The notes: generated by a model from the letters alone, not told the origin. 6,472 nucleotides of DNA from Prevotella sp. (GCA_003483565.1 DMYZ01000034.1:1-6472), one strand, 5' to 3'; shown: positions 1 through 6,472, counted from the stretch's first letter. Numbers and translations are program-made.

Positions 1-186
1 TAAGGTTAAAAGAAGAGGAAGTGCTCAATTACTTTATCAACAGGTCAACCAATGCCGCTGCTGAATCACTCAACTCCAAACTCAAGAGATTCAGAGCGCA
101 ACTGCATGGAGTCTCTGATCTTCCCTTCTTCATGTATAGAGTTTCCTTGATCTTTGGGTAAACTAACACGGAACTATGCTGGTGCC
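1..186 (+). mobile_element. Right end of an ISL3-like insertion sequence (left part outside the window)
   Basis: The window begins inside an insertion sequence and contains only the 3' end of its transposase gene plus a short tail. After the transposase stop (159-161) about 25 bases remain before sequence that translates as OLD-family nuclease. Read on the minus strand, the tail ending near 186 begins GGCACCAGCATAGTTCC. That would suit an ISL3-type terminus, whose ends typically start with GG, but the left end is not available to pair with it. The right boundary is therefore inferred and could be off by about 15 bases. The insertion appears to have removed the 5' end of the next gene. Confidence 0.55.
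3..161 (+). CDS. Transposase, C-terminal fragment (ISL3-like, 5' end outside the window)
   Basis: The open frame runs in from the left edge and ends at TAA 159-161, giving 52 residues of a transposase C-terminus. The readable pattern is NRSTNAAAESLNSKLKRFRAQ followed by HGVSDLPFFMYRVSLIFG. An asparagine-rich stretch, an acidic AES motif and a basic helix, then a short hydrophobic tail, is what DDE transposases of the ISL3/ISAon1-type group common in Bacteroidetes show at their end. The glutamate encoded at 63-65 is probably the last catalytic acid of the DDE triad. The protein would cut and join the ends of its own element. Whether the upstream portion is intact cannot be seen. Family assignment is from memory of the motif and is moderately sure; transposase identity is surer. 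Confidence 0.75.
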   Translation, partial: RLKEEEVLNYFINRSTNAAAESLNSKLKRFRAQLHGVSDLPFFMYRVSLIFG

Positions 187-1842
187 CCGTTTGTGTCCTT
201 AATTTGTGATTTTTGTGATTTACCCCAAAAACTTGTTCTTGATGCTAATGTAAATACAACATTAAAAGACGAATACTTAACTATAAGAGATGATTTATTG
301 CGTATTAGGAAGGTCTATGATTGTGGAAAATTAAAACCTTCATGTTCAACATATATTATAACAAGGCATCCAACTGTTGAAGGAGCAGAAAATCTTCTTT
401 CTCTAAAAGAAAACCAATTACAAAAGATAGTTAGAGAAAAAAACTTGTCTGTAAATTTAAAGGGTAATCCTCAAATGCGAAAGGCAATATGGGATTCATT
501 TTCAGATTTACAATTAAAAAAAGTGCCTATTCCAATTGATAAATCGACAAACGATGTTAAAAATATTTGGAATCAATTAGAGAAATATCTACCTTATTAC
601 GCACTATTTCAAAGTGATCGTGCTTGCACAGATAATGATGATGAGATTCAGAATCCCATGAAGTTGGCAATTCAAGAAGCTATATCTCAAGAGCAAAATG
701 CGATCAAGGACATTAATCAAAAAGTAGAAGAGTATGCGATGCAAATAGCGAATAATACTCATGATGCATTGAATAAGCTTGATAAAGATGTAGCGGATTC
801 CATTGTTCCTCATTTCGCGAAAGTCTCTGATTCGAAATGGAATAATCTTTTTTCTATATCAATGAATACCAATGATGGTATACCACTTAATAAGCGAGGA
901 AGTGGAATTAGAAGACTGATATTGGTCAGTTTCTTTATGGCTGAAGCTAAGAGAAAAACAAAACAGGAAGGTAATACTAAAAAAGATGTTATTTATGCAA
1001 TAGAGGAACCAGAAACATCAATGCATCCTAATCTTCAGAATGTATTGATTAACTCTTTTATCAAGTTGTCAGAATCTGAGCATTGTCAAGTTATTTTAAC
1101 TACACATAGTCCCAATTTAGCTAAAGAGCTTCCAACTGATAGCATGCGTTTTATAACACGTAAGGAAGATGGTACTCCAAATATTATATCTAAAGGTGAC
1201 GACATGCTTTCTGATATTGTTAAAACTTTAGGATTATTGCCAGAAATACAACAATATAGTAAGTTAAAGGTTATCATTTGTGTAGAAGGTCCTACTGATG
1301 TTATTGCTTTTAAATCTTTTAATAGATGTCTTCATGAAAATGATAGTGATGTTAAGGACAGCATTATTGATATTGATGCTGATGAGCGGGTCATTATAAT
1401 TCCTTTAGGAGGGTCAATCTTAAAGTATTGGGTAGAAAATCAATACTTGAAATCTCTTCATTGTAAAGAATTCCATATTTATGATAATGACGTGAATAGC
1501 TATAAGAAAGCTGTTGATGAAATTAATAATAGAAAAGATGGATCTTATGCAACCTTAACTCATAAGAGAGAAATAGAGAATTATCTTCATCAAGATGCTA
1601 TTAAAGATATTTATAAAGTTGATATAGATACAACACAGGATGGAGTTCCAAGCCTTTTTGGAAATAAATATTCAGAAAAGAACAATCTTGACGGTAAGAT
1701 GGGGGATAATAAGTCGAAATCCCATTTAAGTGTATGTTTTAGGGACGGGATGAATTATAAACGTCTTCAGGCAGTTGACCCCGATGGTGAGGTTAAAGGG
1801 TGGTTTAGAAAAATTACTAAGATGGTTGAAGAAAGTATTTAA
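154..1842 (+). pseudogene. OLD-family ATP-dependent nuclease (ATPase + TOPRIM), 5'-truncated by IS
   Basis: From a TTG at 154 the frame gives 562 residues. The first ~11 are encoded by the IS tail; authentic sequence begins around PFVSLICDFCDLP (from ~187). No Walker A/P-loop (GxNxxGKS) is present, although OLD-type ATPases carry it within the first ~50 residues, so roughly 80-110 N-terminal residues are probably lost. What remains in order: a helical segment (~150-220), ABC signature-like RGSGIRR (248-254), Walker B DVIYAIEEPET (278-288, acids E284/E285), H-loop TTHSPN (H318), then a TOPRIM domain with VEGPTD (E378), a PLGG turn and YDND (D444, D446), followed by REIENY (472-477). The C-terminus looks complete. 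The intact family couples ATP-binding dimers to DNA cleavage, and members (P2 Old, Gabija GajA) act in phage defence. Here ATP binding should fail. No UvrD-like GajB partner is visible. Family assignment is confident; loss of function is inferred. Confidence 0.85.
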
Positions 1843-2079
1843 TATAGAAAGGATTAGGCATCATTATATTCCACATGACTATTTTCTTGTATTTTTTCTA
1901 TCACAAAACATTCTTAGTACATTGTAGTGTTCATGTTTATAGTGTATGTCAGTGTCCAAAATAGGCATCTTGCATGAATCCTTAATAAAAGTGTCTTTAA
2001 TACACTGTTCTCTTTTTTTACGCTCTATATATCTACAAAAGAATCGATAAGACATGATTGTTTATATATTATTTTAGGT
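1843..2079. other. AT-rich intergenic region with IS debris, no supported gene
   Basis: The 237 bases between the OLD stop codon and the small ORF are AT-rich. They hold the IS66-like end at 1948-1989, four AGTGT words (1926, 1941, 1951, 1990) and a T-run at 2013-2019. A weak 5-bp stem (1990-1994 with 2002-2006) precedes the T-run and could be a minor terminator. I see no tRNA, no clear Bacteroidetes promoter (TTTG ~19-21 nt before TAnnTTTG) and no convincing coding frame. Confidence 0.5.
1948..1989 (+). repeat. IS66-like terminal sequence, copy A (direct repeat)
   Basis: This sequence matches 6216-6257 at 37 of 42 positions. The core 1951-1974 is identical over 24 bases, and a second identical block, CCTTAATAAA, lies at 1980-1989. 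The left edge reads GTCAGTGTCC, one base away from GTAAGTGTCC in copy B; IS66-family ends characteristically begin GTAAG. No IS66 reading frame follows copy A, so it is a solo end or the scar of a deleted element. It sits between the OLD remnant and the GHKL cassette. Repetition is directly seen; the IS66 assignment is inferred from copy B and its adjacent ORF. Confidence 0.75.
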
Positions 2080-2154
2080 ATGGCAGGTATTTCTTTGCCC
2101 CAAAAGGCTTTTTAAAGGAGGCTCATTTCTCAATTTAAAGATTTAAAGGTTGAT

Positions 2155-2322
2155 ATGTTTGTCTTGATTCCAACAGAAATAATTGTCAATAGACTCCTGG
2201 ATAGAAAAGGGAAATTACTTTATCCAGATAAGCTTGAGTCATTTTTTGGCTTACCAAAGGAAAAAATACAGAAGATGTTTTATCAAGAGCATCAGGAGCA
2301 AAATCTTTTCGGGGATGAATAA
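2155..2322 (+). CDS. Small ORF of unknown function overlapping the GHKL gene; possibly an eroded gene
   Basis: From ATG 2155 the frame encodes 55 residues starting MFVLIPTEIIVNRLLDRKG and ending QEQNLFGDE, with TAA at 2320-2322. The frame is open back to 2116, adding protein-like residues (SQFKDLKVD). Beyond a TAA at 2113-2115 the same frame continues up to ATG 2080 (MAGISLPQKAF). The original gene may therefore have been ~80 residues, now split by a nonsense codon; CAA to TAA would be one simple route. Its stop overlaps the next gene's ATG within ATGAATAA (8 nt), a layout typical of translationally coupled partners. The pattern LIPTEIIVNRLL, then LESFFGLPKEKIQ, loosely recalls the end of ImmA/IrrE-type proteins, but no HExxH motif is present. 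I do not recognise the family. It could be an intact short protein, a C-terminal remnant, or chance. Confidence 0.4.
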   Translation: MFVLIPTEIIVNRLLDRKGKLLYPDKLESFFGLPKEKIQKMFYQEHQEQNLFGDE

Positions 2323-5300
2323 CGATACATTTATAGCTGACCTCAGCAGGAAGAAAAGCGATTATAATAATCCAGATCAGGCGACTACGCAAGAGCAGAG
2401 CCTGATACAGCTTTCGTCTGGAATATACACAGAGGAGGAACGGTTTGTATTTGAGCTGTTTCAGAATGCAGTGGATGCGTTTGAGGTTTCTGCGGGTTGC
2501 CTAGACGTGAAAATACTCATTAGTAATGGTTACTTAGTGTTCATGCACAACGGACAGGCATTCTCCAAGCGCGACATAGAGGGATTGTGCGATGTGGGTA
2601 ACGGAAACAAGATCAAGGACATTAAGAAGATCGGTTACAAGGGCATTGGCTTCAAGTCCGTGTTCTGGTCTAACTGTGTGACGGTCGCTTCCGGCGGCTA
2701 TTGCTTCAAGTTTGACAAGGAGCACTGGACAGGCTATTGGGATAAACATTGGAAAGCGTCATATGGGAAGAAAGATGACGAGAAGAAATATCTGATGCCG
2801 TGGCAAATCATTCCAATAGAGACCATGCCTCCAAACATAGGTATTGACACATCGGGCTATCAAGTAGTCACTTATATTCAGCTTGGCAGAAAGAAGAACA
2901 TTGGAGAGAAGATTGTTCGATTAATGTCGGATTGTCAATTTTTGTTGTTCGTCAGTGCCAAGAACATCAAGATGGCATTTTGGAAAGAAGATAGTTTGGT
3001 GTCTTCTTTGGAGAAGAAAACGGTGGATGACCAAGTTGTGCTATCTAAAAACGATGTTGAAGATAGTCGGTGGCTGATCTATTCCAATGATCATGTAGAG
3101 GTGCCGCCCGAAATCCAAGGTGAGATGAAAGAGGATGGATACACGCCACTTAAACTGCAGGATGCCAAAAGCTTCGACTTGTCTTTTGCGATAAAGCTGG
3201 ATAAAGAAAACAGGCTCGTACCTATGGCAGACGCTGTAGTCTATACCTACCTGCCGACCTCTTTTAAGTTTGGTGACGTAGGGTTACCTTTTCTTGTCAA
3301 TGCTAACTTTATTACAGATGCAGGACGTCAGCAACTGCACAAGGATTCAGCGTGGAATAAGCTGATATTCTCAAGGATTCCATTCGAATTCTTGACGTGG
3401 ATGTCGCAAATCTCAGACAAGTACCAGAACTACTATGAGATGCTGCCAAAGATATCGTATGGTTGTAGCAATCCGTTGGAGAAAGCATACGAAGACGGGA
3501 TGAAATCAGCTATAGGAAATGTGGCTTTCATTCCGAGCATTGATAATCTTGCCATTAAACTCCTCCCCAGTCAGGCGATAATGGATAGCATAGGCATATC
3601 TGATGCCATCTCAACAGGTGTACTGCTTCGCCACGTCAACAAGACATACGGAAAAGTGTATGACGACAATAGCCTAATACGAAGAGTTTGTAAAGGTAGC
3701 TGTATGCTGAAAAAATATGGTGTGTTCTTCTTTGACAAGGATTGCCTTGCCAAACTTTTCGATGATGAGGATTGCTTCGAGGGCATTGATGTTGAGCTCG
3801 ACAAGAAACTGGTAAGCTTTCTATATCATTATTACTTGCAAAGAGACGCTACCGAGAAACCGGATTTTGTGAAAACACTGAAGTTGGTGAAGTTTCTACT
3901 GGACGAAAAGGGAAATCTTGCAGCACCTGAAAATCTTTTCTTCCCCTCTGACTATCGGGAACAAAATGAAATGGCAAAGAATGTGACTTTCCTGCATACA
4001 GATGTTGCGGACTTTGCCAAGGCCAATGCTGACATGGAAAAGTGGCTGAGTGATATCGGAGTCTCTGAACTGGACGATATGACCTTCATTCAATATGTGC
4101 TATGCAAGGACGACTATATCACAGTTAGTAATGCCATAGAAGTCGGGCAGTTTTTGTTTGAAGTCAATCAACATGAGAATATCTTCGATAATATAGGCAG
4201 CTACACCCTATCAAAAATAAAAATACTCACAAAAGCAGGGACACTAAAGTGCGCAGAAGAACTTTATTTCGGCTCTTTCTATCATCCAGAAGTTGATTTG
4301 GAAAGCGTTTATAAGGGCGACATCTATGTATCGGAAAGATATACAGGCGGCTCAGATGTCCAAGAGTGGAAAGTGTTCTGGATGAAGTTCGGAGTGAATG
4401 ACTCTATAGAAATTGAAAAACAAACACTTATAGGACATACTGAGGATTGGGATATAATCAAAAGGGCAAAAGGTGAATTTGGAAAACGATATAATGTGGG
4501 TTCTTTGGGGACGAAATTTTATTATTTTTACGAGTCGAGCTTAGTATTTTACCCTCCACTTCTGCTTTCACAAAAGGAAGTAAGGCCTGACTTGACTAAA
4601 TTAATATGGGGTAAAATTCTTGCGAAAAAATATGCATTCCATGAGGATATTGTAAAAGGGCAGGCAGGATTTTTTGGCGAATCTGCGAAATACACATCAT
4701 TGAACTTAGAGCCATTCATTGAGTGGGCAATTAAAAATGTACAGAAGTTCCCAGCTAAGGACGGCAGCTTACGATTGTCAAAAGAGCTATTTGCCAATAC
4801 TGAAAGCATCAGCTCCGTTGGCGGTAACTATCTTCCTATTATAGATATTGATGGCGAAATAGATAATTCATGGGACTCTTTGTTGGCCTTAAAGACTCAA
4901 GTAGGGATAGATGATTTGTTGAATGTGCTGGATAAAATATCTTGTGATGCCAACAAAGTGGAAAAGAATAAAAAACTTATTGCCAATATCTATTCCAAAA
5001 TCATCGAAATTGGAGGCATAGAAAATTTGGGCTATAAAGACAAATTGACAGAATGGGCAACAAGTCATCGCATCCTTTCCACAGATGGACAGTTCTATAA
5101 CCCTTCCGAGCTTAGGTATATCACCCTTGACGGATTTGGCAAGTGGAAAAGTGTCTATATAGGTGGCGTCACTAATAAGGATAGGGTAATAGAATTGCTG
5201 CGCCTGATGGGCGTTAAGATTATTACCGAGAAGAGTGTCAAGCCGAGTTTTAAAGGGAGAGAAGAATGTGAAACTATCAAGATGGCACTGGAGTCAAGAG

Positions 5301-6121
5301 TCTCAGCACTGGCATTGCTGAAGATTGAAGAGAGCGCCGACAAAGATGAATACAGCAAAGCAAAAAGCAACTTAAGAAGCAAAGTGGCAAAGACACATTT
5401 CTACCAATGCGACGAGATATACTTGTCGTATGGTGATGATGAAGACCAGTTGGAGAAAGCTACTTTCGGACTGGAAGACAACTTCTACTTCACTGGGAAT
5501 ATCAGAGCGGCTAACTTAGAGCCGTTAATGGAACCTCTATGCTCTTTTCTAGGAATAGGCAAGAAGTGTGCACATGAGTTATTTGTAATCATGATTGAGT
5601 CGCAAGATGGTATTGAGAGCTATCTTAAAGAGAAAGGATATCATACGGAACTAATGGAGAAAGGGCCTTTGTTGCCTCAAGCAGACTCTGGCGTGTTCAC
5701 TCCGACAATGCCAGCAGGCGTTACCCCCAATGCACATACAGGATTTAAGGGAGAGATTTGTATGTACTGTAATCTTAAGTCTCAAGGATACAAACCAATA
5801 TGCCCCTCCATTGTGTCAGAGGATGATGATTATGACTTTTCCCTTAATTACCAAGGGAAGAAGTACTACCACAAGACTAACTATGACAGATATGATATCA
5901 CGTTTATAAAGAATGGTGTTAAAGTGTATCTTGAAGTCAAGACAACGGTCTGCTCGAAGAATGCTATTGAGAATATTCCAATTAGCGCAAGGGAATGGAA
6001 AATGATAGACAAAGTGGAGAATTCGGAAACGGAAGTTTATATCATCGCGCGTATATTCTCTATCGATAATCAACCGCAAGTGTATTTCCTGCGGGGGAAC
6101 AGGAAACGTTTTAAGGTATAG
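2315..6121 (+). CDS. GHKL (sacsin/Hsp90-like) ATPase with C-terminal DUF3883/NOV_C nuclease-like domain; candidate defence protein
   Basis: The product is 1268 residues from ATG 2315. The same frame can be opened from TTG 2183, but that 44-residue extension overlaps the small ORF in another frame and looks non-native. Bergerat-fold motifs stand in order: ELFQNAVDA (47-55, metal-binding Asn51), HNGQ (78-81), CDVGNGNK (92-99) and IGYKGIGFKSVF (106-117), the lid/G2 glycine motif as in sacsin-like ATPases. Residues ~130-1120 show no domain I can name and no membrane segment. The C-terminus has GFKGE (Glu1147), then YDRYDITF (Asp1194) and YLEVKTT (Glu1207, Lys1209). This matches DUF3883/NOV_C, related to PD-(D/E)xK nucleases. 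Known: GHKL ATPases recur in restriction-like and MORC-related systems. Inferred: ATP-dependent clamping on invading nucleic acid with cleavage by the C-terminal domain. All key residues are present and no frameshift is seen. It is more GC-rich than the OLD remnant. Confidence 0.9.
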   Translation: MNNDTFIADLSRKKSDYNNPDQATTQEQSLIQLSSGIYTEEERFVFELFQNAVDAFEVSAGCLDVKILISNGYLVFMHNGQAFSKRDIEGLCDVGNGNKIKDIKKIGYKGIGFKSVFWSNCVTVASGGYCFKFDKEHWTGYWDKHWKASYGKKDDEKKYLMPWQIIPIETMPPNIGIDTSGYQVVTYIQLGRKKNIGEKIVRLMSDCQFLLFVSAKNIKMAFWKEDSLVSSLEKKTVDDQVVLSKNDVEDSRWLIYSNDHVEVPPEIQGEMKEDGYTPLKLQDAKSFDLSFAIKLDKENRLVPMADAVVYTYLPTSFKFGDVGLPFLVNANFITDAGRQQLHKDSAWNKLIFSRIPFEFLTWMSQISDKYQNYYEMLPKISYGCSNPLEKAYEDGMKSAIGNVAFIPSIDNLAIKLLPSQAIMDSIGISDAISTGVLLRHVNKTYGKVYDDNSLIRRVCKGSCMLKKYGVFFFDKDCLAKLFDDEDCFEGIDVELDKKLVSFLYHYYLQRDATEKPDFVKTLKLVKFLLDEKGNLAAPENLFFPSDYREQNEMAKNVTFLHTDVADFAKANADMEKWLSDIGVSELDDMTFIQYVLCKDDYITVSNAIEVGQFLFEVNQHENIFDNIGSYTLSKIKILTKAGTLKCAEELYFGSFYHPEVDLESVYKGDIYVSERYTGGSDVQEWKVFWMKFGVNDSIEIEKQTLIGHTEDWDIIKRAKGEFGKRYNVGSLGTKFYYFYESSLVFYPPLLLSQKEVRPDLTKLIWGKILAKKYAFHEDIVKGQAGFFGESAKYTSLNLEPFIEWAIKNVQKFPAKDGSLRLSKELFANTESISSVGGNYLPIIDIDGEIDNSWDSLLALKTQVGIDDLLNVLDKISCDANKVEKNKKLIANIYSKIIEIGGIENLGYKDKLTEWATSHRILSTDGQFYNPSELRYITLDGFGKWKSVYIGGVTNKDRVIELLRLMGVKIITEKSVKPSFKGREECETIKMALESRVSALALLKIEESADKDEYSKAKSNLRSKVAKTHFYQCDEIYLSYGDDEDQLEKATFGLEDNFYFTGNIRAANLEPLMEPLCSFLGIGKKCAHELFVIMIESQDGIESYLKEKGYHTELMEKGPLLPQADSGVFTPTMPAGVTPNAHTGFKGEICMYCNLKSQGYKPICPSIVSEDDDYDFSLNYQGKKYYHKTNYDRYDITFIKNGVKVYLEVKTTVCSKNAIENIPISAREWKMIDKVENSETEVYIIARIFSIDNQPQVYFLRGNRKRFKV

Positions 6122-6140
6122 AATCACTAGTGCCCACAAA

Positions 6141-6175
6141 AAATACTTAACAGTCATTGTAAGTATTTGATTTTT
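6141..6175 (+). terminator. Probable intrinsic terminator of the GHKL gene
   Basis: A perfect 9-bp stem, AAATACTTA (6141-6149) with TAAGTATTT (6160-6168), encloses a 10-nt loop and is followed by GATTTTT (6169-6175). It begins 20 bases after the GHKL stop codon. The stem is AT-rich and weak by enterobacterial standards. Its 3' arm also overlaps a second possible stem, TTTGATTT (6166-6173) with AAATCAAA (6186-6193), so the two hairpins are mutually exclusive. Transcription end is the simplest reading. Confidence 0.55.
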
Positions 6176-6215
6176 ATATAAATACAAATCAAAATCGACT
6201 ATAGGGGTTAGAATC

Positions 6216-6257
6216 GTAAGTGTCCAAAATAGGCATCTTGCAAGGCCCCTTAATAAA
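6216..6257 (+). repeat. IS66-like terminal sequence, copy B (direct repeat)
   Basis: This is the partner of 1948-1989 in the same orientation, with 37 of 42 positions identical. It begins GTAAGTGTCC, the start expected for an IS66-family terminal repeat. It is followed about 35 bases later by a broken IS66-type first ORF in the expected inward orientation, so this copy marks a real IS left end. The offset between the copies is 4268 bases and encloses the small ORF and the whole GHKL gene. Confidence 0.8.
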
Positions 6258-6292
6258 TGTTACATTTGTGCTCACATTAAAAATCAAGAATA

Positions 6293-6415
6293 ATGTAGAG
6301 TACGACAGATTTTGAAAAACTGCTCTTCCTCTATAAGACGGAAGGGAAGAACATGTCTGCATATTCCGGCGGAATTGCCCGTTTTATCCATCAATCGTTG
6401 CACTTTTTGGTATAA
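6293..6415 (+). pseudogene. IS66-type first ORF (orfA/tnpA-like) fragment, interrupted at codon 2
   Basis: The frame reads Met (6293-6295), then an amber TAG (6296-6298), then STTDFEKLLFLYKTEGKNMS, and continues to a TAA at 6413-6415. The TTDFEKL...YKTEGK beginning resembles the small first ORF of Bacteroidetes IS66-type elements, a helix-turn-helix accessory protein usually over 80 residues. The codons after ~6356 (SAYSGGIARFIHQ...) do not look like the expected FC...GV.Y helix-turn-helix continuation, so a deletion junction may lie there. With a stop as second codon and only 38 residues downstream, it is not functional. Family assignment is from motif memory. Confidence 0.5.
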
Positions 6416-6428
6416 ATACTATTTTGGA

Positions 6429-6472
6429 TGAATTTAGAGGTGAATATATTTAAATTTAGTTGATGTCTGACC
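6429..6472. other. Window-end tail, nothing recognised
   Basis: The last 44 bases are AT-rich, with no reading frame, hairpin or repeat that I can support. Together with the terminator and IS66 debris they complete the 351-base stretch after the GHKL gene, which contains no functional gene. Confidence 0.4.

Larger units (their letters stand above)
6216..6428 (+). mobile_element. Degenerate IS66-family element, left end with possible internal deletion
   Basis: The left terminus at 6216 and the start of the first ORF (6293 onward) are legible, but the IS66 TnpB and TnpC reading frames are absent before the window ends. At 6419-6428 the sequence CTATTTTGGA is the exact reverse complement of 6223-6232 within the left end. 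This could be the remains of the right terminal repeat, making the whole a ~215-bp internal-deletion remnant; the outermost bases do not continue the match. Alternatively the element is simply truncated and the 10-bp match is chance. The left end is well supported and the right boundary is a guess. Confidence 0.5.

Noticed and set aside
154..1842. Gabija (GajA/GajB) or PARIS system assignment for the OLD-like gene
   Set aside because: No UvrD-like helicase follows it, the TOPRIM is fused rather than encoded separately as in PARIS, and the gene is truncated. Only the broad OLD family can be supported.
1990..2019. Weak hairpin (AGTGT/ACACT) before a T-run as a terminator
   Set aside because: Only a 5-bp stem, with unpaired bases between stem and T-run, and not adjacent to the OLD stop codon.
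1879..2055. A 58-codon minus-strand ORF running through the repeat, which reads ...FIKDSCKMPILDT... there; the other repeat copy is also open and reads ...FIKGPCKMPILDT...
   Set aside because: The similarity is confined to the shared IS end and stops at its edges, so it reflects DNA repetition rather than a conserved protein. The flanking residues are unrelated.
2154..2161. TATGTTTG as a Bacteroidetes -7 promoter element (TAnnTTTG) for the GHKL gene
   Set aside because: No TTTG lies at the expected 19-21 nt spacing upstream, and it is a single 6-base match inside the small ORF. Chance is likely.
2183..2314. TTG start giving a 44-residue N-terminal extension of the GHKL protein
   Set aside because: The extension is an alternate-frame reading of the small ORF region, is not protein-like compared with the other frame, and precedes a good ATG at 2315.
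5816..6187. 123-codon minus-strand ORF across the end of the GHKL gene
   Set aside because: It overlaps the strongly supported DUF3883 coding end on the opposite strand and spans the terminator hairpin. Its residues are hydrophobic and low in structure, as expected of a shadow frame.
1..6472. CRISPR array, tRNA, rRNA or integrase attachment sites
   Set aside because: No regularly spaced repeats, cloverleaf or integrase gene is visible. The only repeat pair is the IS66-like end.

Overview
The window looks like a piece of an accessory island from a low-GC Bacteroidales genome (Bacteroides/Prevotella type). This rests on three things: the style of the transposase tail at the left edge, the IS66-like first-ORF remnant at the right edge, and AT-rich codon use without strong Shine-Dalgarno sites. 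The species cannot be named. Everything legible is either a probable phage-defence ATPase or insertion-sequence (IS) debris.

Left part (1-1842). The window opens inside the last ~52 codons of an ISL3-like transposase. Its end runs directly into an OLD-family ATPase/TOPRIM nuclease gene whose 5' part is missing. The ABC signature, Walker B, H-loop and TOPRIM motifs remain, but the N-terminal region with Walker A is gone. I read this as a defence gene decapitated by the insertion and probably inactive.

Middle (1843-2322). About 240 bases hold no convincing gene but contain an IS66-like terminal sequence (1948-1989). A small reading frame of unknown function follows. It may be an eroded ~80-residue gene interrupted by a TAA, and it overlaps the start of the next gene by 8 nt.

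Right part (2315-6121). The main intact gene encodes a 1268-residue protein. It has an N-terminal GHKL (Hsp90/sacsin-like) ATPase, roughly 1000 residues with no recognised domain, and a C-terminal DUF3883/NOV_C-type domain with a PD-(D/E)xK-like D...ExK pattern. ATP-driven sensing coupled to a nuclease-like end is typical of defence proteins. It is the best candidate here for an undescribed or poorly described system. An AT-rich hairpin terminator follows.

Right edge (6122-6472). A second copy of the IS66-like end (6216-6257) lies in the same orientation as the first. It is followed by a broken first ORF of an IS66-type element. The GHKL gene is therefore bracketed by 42-bp imperfect direct repeats about 4.27 kb apart. 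That suggests an IS66-associated cargo cassette that could be lost by recombination between the repeats.

How the genes might work together: the OLD remnant and the GHKL gene differ in base composition and are separated by IS debris. They look like neighbours in a defence hot spot rather than parts of one operon. Only the small ORF and the GHKL gene are translationally coupled.
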